Assembly (NCBI GenBank): GCA_051530055.1
Contig: JBMGUZ010000047.1
Coordinates: 1 to 21,756 of the forward strand
Direction of reading: 5' to 3'
From: Neoechinorhynchus agilis
Taxonomy: Eukaryota; Acanthocephala
DNA length: 21,756 nt
The notes beneath the pieces are model-generated. The model was not told where the DNA came from. It ran no database searches and was given only the letters and a program-made list of their open reading frames with translations. Below are positions 17,301 to 21,756 of the stretch, in pieces. The translations under genes were made by a program, and so were the position numbers. The number at the start of each line of letters is the position of its first letter. Position 1 is the first letter of the stretch.

Positions 17301-20300
17301 TCCAGAAAAGTTAATTTGATCTTAAATTGATTGATGTTTTAATATCAATAATCAAGGTAGTTGGTCTCAAAATGTAACAACAAATAACTCGAGAACCATA
17401 ATAGCTATCGCAAATCCGAACACAGATTTGGAATCAGCGCGTTAAGATGTACTTAATTAGCTGATTCCGTACACTACAGCCGTAATATTCGCGTCGGAAA
17501 TCGCATTATCATATTTTGCCAATATTCACAAGAAGGAAAAATAACTAAATTTGCAAGAATCATTAAAATCGGATAAACCCATTGAAATCAGCGCATCAAA
17601 TATGCTCAAAATGTTTTTGTATTTCGTAACAACTTTCGAGCACAACAGATTTAACTGAGGTGTCTTTTATGAACTTCAATCCTATAACTAAGTGTAAAAA
17701 TTTAACAAGCAACATCAAACCGTCATAGCAGGTGAATTCAGCGTCAAAAGTAGATCTAGAAAAGTTAATTTGATCTTAAATTGATTACTGTTTTAATATC
17801 AATAATCAAGGTAGTTGGTCTCAAAATGTAACAACAAATAACTCAAGAACCATGATAGCTATCGCAAATACGAAAACAGATTATGAATCAGCGCGTTAAG
17901 GTTTACTAAATTAGCTGATTCCGTACGCTACAGCTGTAATATTCGCGTCGGAAATCGCATTATCATATTTTGCCAATATTCACAAGAAGGAAAAATAACT
18001 AAATTTGCAAGAATCATTAAAATCGGATAAACCCATTGAAATCAACGTATTAGATATGCTCAAAATGTTTTTGTATTTCGTAAAAACTTTCGAGCACAAA
18101 TGATTTAACTGAGGTGTTTTTTATGAACTTCAATCCTAAAACTAAGTGTAAAAATTAAACGAGCAACATCAAACCGTTATGGCATTTGTATTCAGCGTCA
18201 AAAGTAGATCTAGAAAAATTAATTTGATCTTAAATTGATTGATGTTTTAATATCAATAATCAAGGTAGTTGGTCTCAAAATGTAACAACAAATAACTCAA
18301 GAACCATGATAGCTATCGCAAATCCGAAAACAGATTTGGAATCAGCGCGTTAAGATGTACTAAATTGCCTTATTCCGTACACTACAGCCGTAATATTCGC
18401 ATCGGAAATCGCATTATCATATTTAGCAAATATTCACAAGAAGGAAAAATAACTAAATTTGCAAGAATCATTAAAATCGGATAAACCCATTGAAATAAAC
18501 GCATTAGATATGCTCAAAATGTTTTTGTATTTCGTAACAACTTTCGAGCACAACAGATTTAACTGAGGTGTCTTTTATGGACTTCAATCCTAAAACTAAG
18601 TGTCAAAATTTAACAAGCAACATCAAACCGTTATTGCAGGTAAAATCAGCGTCAAAAGTAGATCTAGAAAAGTTAATTTGATCTTAAATTGATTGATGTT
18701 TTAATATCAAAAATCAAGGTAGTTGGTCTCAAAATGTAACAACAAATAACTCGAGAACCATGATAGCTATCGCAAATCCGAAAACAGATTTGGAATCAGC
18801 GCGTTAAGGTGTGCTTAATTAGCTGATTCCGTACGCTACAGCTGTAATATTCGAATCGGAATTCGCATTATCATATTTTGCCAATATACACAAGAAGAAA
18901 AAATCAATAAATTTGCAAGAATCATTAAAATCAGATAACACCATTGAAATTAGCGCATTAGATATGCTCAAAATGTTTTAGTATTTCATAACAACTTTCG
19001 AGAAAAACAGATTTAACTGAGGTGTCTTTTATGAACTTCAATCCTAAAACTAAGTCTAAAAATTTAACAAGCAACATCAAACCGTTATGGCATGTGAATT
19101 CAGCGTTAAAAGTAGATCTAGAAAAGTTAATTTGATCTTAAATTGATTGATGTTTTAATATCAATAATCAAGGTAGTTGGTCTCAAAATGTAACAACAAA
19201 TAACTAAAGAACCATGATAGCTATCGCAAATCCGAAAACAGATTTGGAATCAGCGCGTTAAGATGTACTAAATTAGCAAATTTCGTACGCTACAGCTGTA
19301 ATATTCGCATCGGAATTCGCATTATCATATTTTGCCAATATTCACAAGAGGTAAAAATCACTAATTTTGCAAGAATCATTAAAATCAGATAACACCATTA
19401 AAATCAGCGCATTAGATATGCTCAAAATGTTTTTGTATTTCGTAACAACTTTCGAGCACAACAGATATTACTGAGGTGTCTTTTATGAACTTCAATCATA
19501 AAACTAAGTGTAAAAATTTAACAAGCGACATCAAACCGTTATGGCAGGTTAATTCAGCTTAAAACGTATATCTAGAAAAGTTAATTTGATCTTAAATTGA
19601 TTGATGTTTTAATATCAATAATCAAGGTAGTTTGTCTCAAAATGTAACAACAAATAACTCAGGAACGATGATAGCTATCGCAAATCCAAAAACAGATTTG
19701 GAATCAACGCGTCAAGATGTACTAAACTTACTGATTTCGTACGCTACACTGATTCCGTACGCTACAGCTGTAATATTCGCATCGGAATTCGCATTATCAT
19801 ATTTTGCCAATATTCACAAGAGGTAAAAATCACTAATTTTGCAGGAATCATTAAAAAATCAGATAACACCATTAAAATCAGCGCATTAGATATGCTCAAA
19901 ATGTTTTTGTATTTCGTAACAACTTTCGAGCACAACAGATATAACTTAGGTGTCTTTTATGAACTTCTATCGTAAAACTAAGTGTCAAAATTTAACAAGC
20001 GACATCGAATTGTTATGGCAGGTGAATTCAGCGTCAAAAGTAGATCTAGAAAAGTTGATTTGATCTTAAATTGATTGATTTTTTTAATATCAATAATCAA
20101 GGTTGTTGGTCTAAAAATGTAACAACAAATAACTCAAGAACCATGATAGCTATCGCAAATCCGAAAACAGATTTGGAATCAGCGCGTTAAGGTGTACTAA
20201 ATTAGCTTATTCCGTACGTTACAGCTCTAATATTCGAATCGGAATTCGCATTATCATATTTTGCCAATATACACAAGAAGAAAAAATCAATAAATTTGCA

Positions 20301-21756
20301 AGAATCATTAAAATCAGATAACACCATTGAAATTAGCGCATTAGATATGCTCAAAATGTTTTAGTATTTCGTAACAACTTTCGAGCACAACAGATTTAAC
20401 TGAGGTATCTTTTATGAACTTCAATCCTAAAACTAAGTCTAAAAATTTAACAAGCAACATCAAACCGTCATAGCAGGTGAATTCAGCGTCAAAAGTAGAT
20501 CTAGAAAAGTTTATTTGATCTTAAATTGATTGATGTTTTAATATCAATAATCAAGGTAGTTGGTCTCAAAATGTTACAACAAATAACTAAAGAACCATGA
20601 TAGCTATCGCAAATCCGAAAACAGATTTGGAATACGCGCGTTAAGATGTACTAAATTAGCTGATTCCGTACGCTACAGCTGTAATATTCGAATCGGAATT
20701 CGCATTATCATATTTTGCCAATATACACAAGAAGAAAAAATCAATAAATTTGCAAGAATCATTAAAATCAGATAACACCATTGAAATTAGTGCATTAGAT
20801 ATGCTCAAAATGTTTTAGTATTTCGTAACAACTTTCGAGCACAACAGATTAAACTGAGGTATCTTTTATGAACTTCAATCCTAAAACTAAGTCTAAAAAT
20901 TTAACAAGCAACATCAAACCGTTATGGCAGGTGAATTCAGCGTTAAAAGTAGATCTAGAAAAGTTTATTTGATATTAAATTGATTGATGTTTTAATATCA
21001 ATAGTCAAGGTAGTTGGTCTCAAAATGTAACAACAAATAACTCAAGAACCATGATAGCTATTGCAAATCCGAAAACAGATTTGGAATCAGCGCGTTAAGA
21101 TGTACTAAATTAGCTGATTCCGTACGCTACAGCTGTAATATTCGAATCGGAATTCGCATTATCATATTTTGGCCAATATACACAAGAAGAAAAAATCAAT
21201 AAATTTGCAAGAATCATTAAAATCAGATAACACCATTGAAATTAGCGCAATAGATATGCTCAAAATGTTTTAGTATTTCGTAACAACTTTCGAGCACAAC
21301 AGATTTAACTGAGGTATCTTTTATGAACTTCAATCCTAAAACTAAGTCTAAAAATTTAACAAGCAACATCAAACCGTTATGGCAGGTGAATTCAGCGTTA
21401 AAAGTAGATCTAGAAAAGTTAATTTGATCTTAAATTGATTGATGTTTTAATATCAATAATCAAGGTAGTTGGTCTAAAAATGTAACAACAAATAACCTAA
21501 GAAAAATGATTGCTATCGCAAATCCGAAAACAGATTTGGAATCAGCGCGTTAAGATGTACTAAATCAGTTGATTTCGTACGCTGCAGCTGTAATATTCGA
21601 ATCGGAATTCGCATTATCATATTTTGCCAATATACACAAGAAGAAAAAATCAATAAATTTGCAAGAATCATTAAAATCAGATATGCCTACATTAATTAGC
21701 GCATTAGATATGCTCAAATGTTTTAGTATTTCGTAACAACTTTCGAGCACAACAGA
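14321..21756 (+). repeat. Satellite array, ~454-bp units
   Basis: The anchor gatatgctc (one base varies in one unit) occurs at 14434, 14889, 15336, 15791, 16233, 16687, 17142, 17599, 18053, 18507, 18961, 19415, 19889, 20344, 20799, 21253 and 21707, so spacings are 442-457 bp with one of 474. All units have the same orientation and the array runs off the window. The left three or four units are the most divergent. Units anchored at 18961 and 20344-21707 share a set of variants (tcggaattcgc, ttttagtattt, gaggtatc or gaggtgtc, aagtctaaaa). Each unit has an atctagaaaag motif and a conserved short frame starting MIAIANP. No unit encodes an intact protein. Confidence 0.97.
19731..19766 (+). repeat. 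18-bp tandem duplication inside one satellite unit
   Basis: ctgatttcgtacgctaca (19731-19748) is followed at once by ctgattccgtacgctaca (19749-19766). It explains most of the single 474-bp spacing in the array and is confined to this unit in the window. Confidence 0.9.

Noticed and set aside
19632-19826. 64-codon plus-strand frame in the satellite, considered as a gene
   Set aside because: It is one satellite unit in which substitutions and the 18-bp duplication happen to remove stops present in neighbouring units.
1-21756. CRISPR array, integron or prokaryotic origin
   Set aside because: Spliceosomal introns, NEDD8, TIM17 and CDK7 show a eukaryotic nuclear genome; both arrays have units far too long for CRISPR repeats.

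Overview
The window looks like nuclear DNA of a small, AT-rich metazoan, most likely a nematode. The grounds are animal housekeeping genes, introns mostly of 42-52 bp, splice-acceptor-like sequences placed almost on top of start codons (as expected for spliced-leader trans-splicing), and a NEDD8-TIM17 pair only 77 bp apart that looks like an operon. The species cannot be fixed from the sequence; other trans-splicing invertebrates remain possible.

Layout. 1-1690: end of a tandem array of about 224-bp units, each of which folds back on itself. 1691-3393: AT-rich, no convincing gene, some worn repeat ends. 3452-4215: NEDD8 and TIM17, intronless and in tandem. 4217-5325: repeat-rich spacer with a solo foldback relative of the 5' array and one copy of a dispersed repeat that recurs near 13.2 kb. 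5342-6389: a Penelope-like retroelement (PLE) remnant, built as an inverted composite and bounded by a 16-bp target duplication. 6585-7950: CDK7, seven exons. 8238-8460: a foldback insertion with an 11-bp target duplication. 8767-11386: mitochondrial FAD-dependent glycerol-3-phosphate dehydrogenase, seven exons. 11696-12692: a short Tigger/pogo-type DNA transposon that keeps only the DNA-binding head of its transposase. 13140-13410: a repeat dimer. 13715-14310: a second PLE remnant (reverse transcriptase part) with inverted pieces. 14321-21756: a satellite array of about 454-bp units, 17 anchor sites, running off the window.

The four host genes are all on the + strand and are functionally unrelated: NEDD8 (cullin modifier), TIM17 (inner-membrane protein import), CDK7 (CDK-activating kinase/TFIIH) and mitochondrial GPDH (glycerol-phosphate shuttle). 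Only NEDD8 and TIM17 are likely co-transcribed.

The most unusual signals are in the repeats. The 454-bp satellite carries traces of a reading frame that is more open in the divergent copies at its left edge. An inverted scrap of it is joined directly to an inverted scrap of PLE reverse transcriptase just outside the array. Three separate insertions (5342, 8238, 10005) are foldback-type and flanked by long, unequal target duplications (16, 11, 15 bp), which suggests one insertion machinery, plausibly that of the PLE. In the GPDH gene, intron 1 has no canonical AG acceptor in a usable position.
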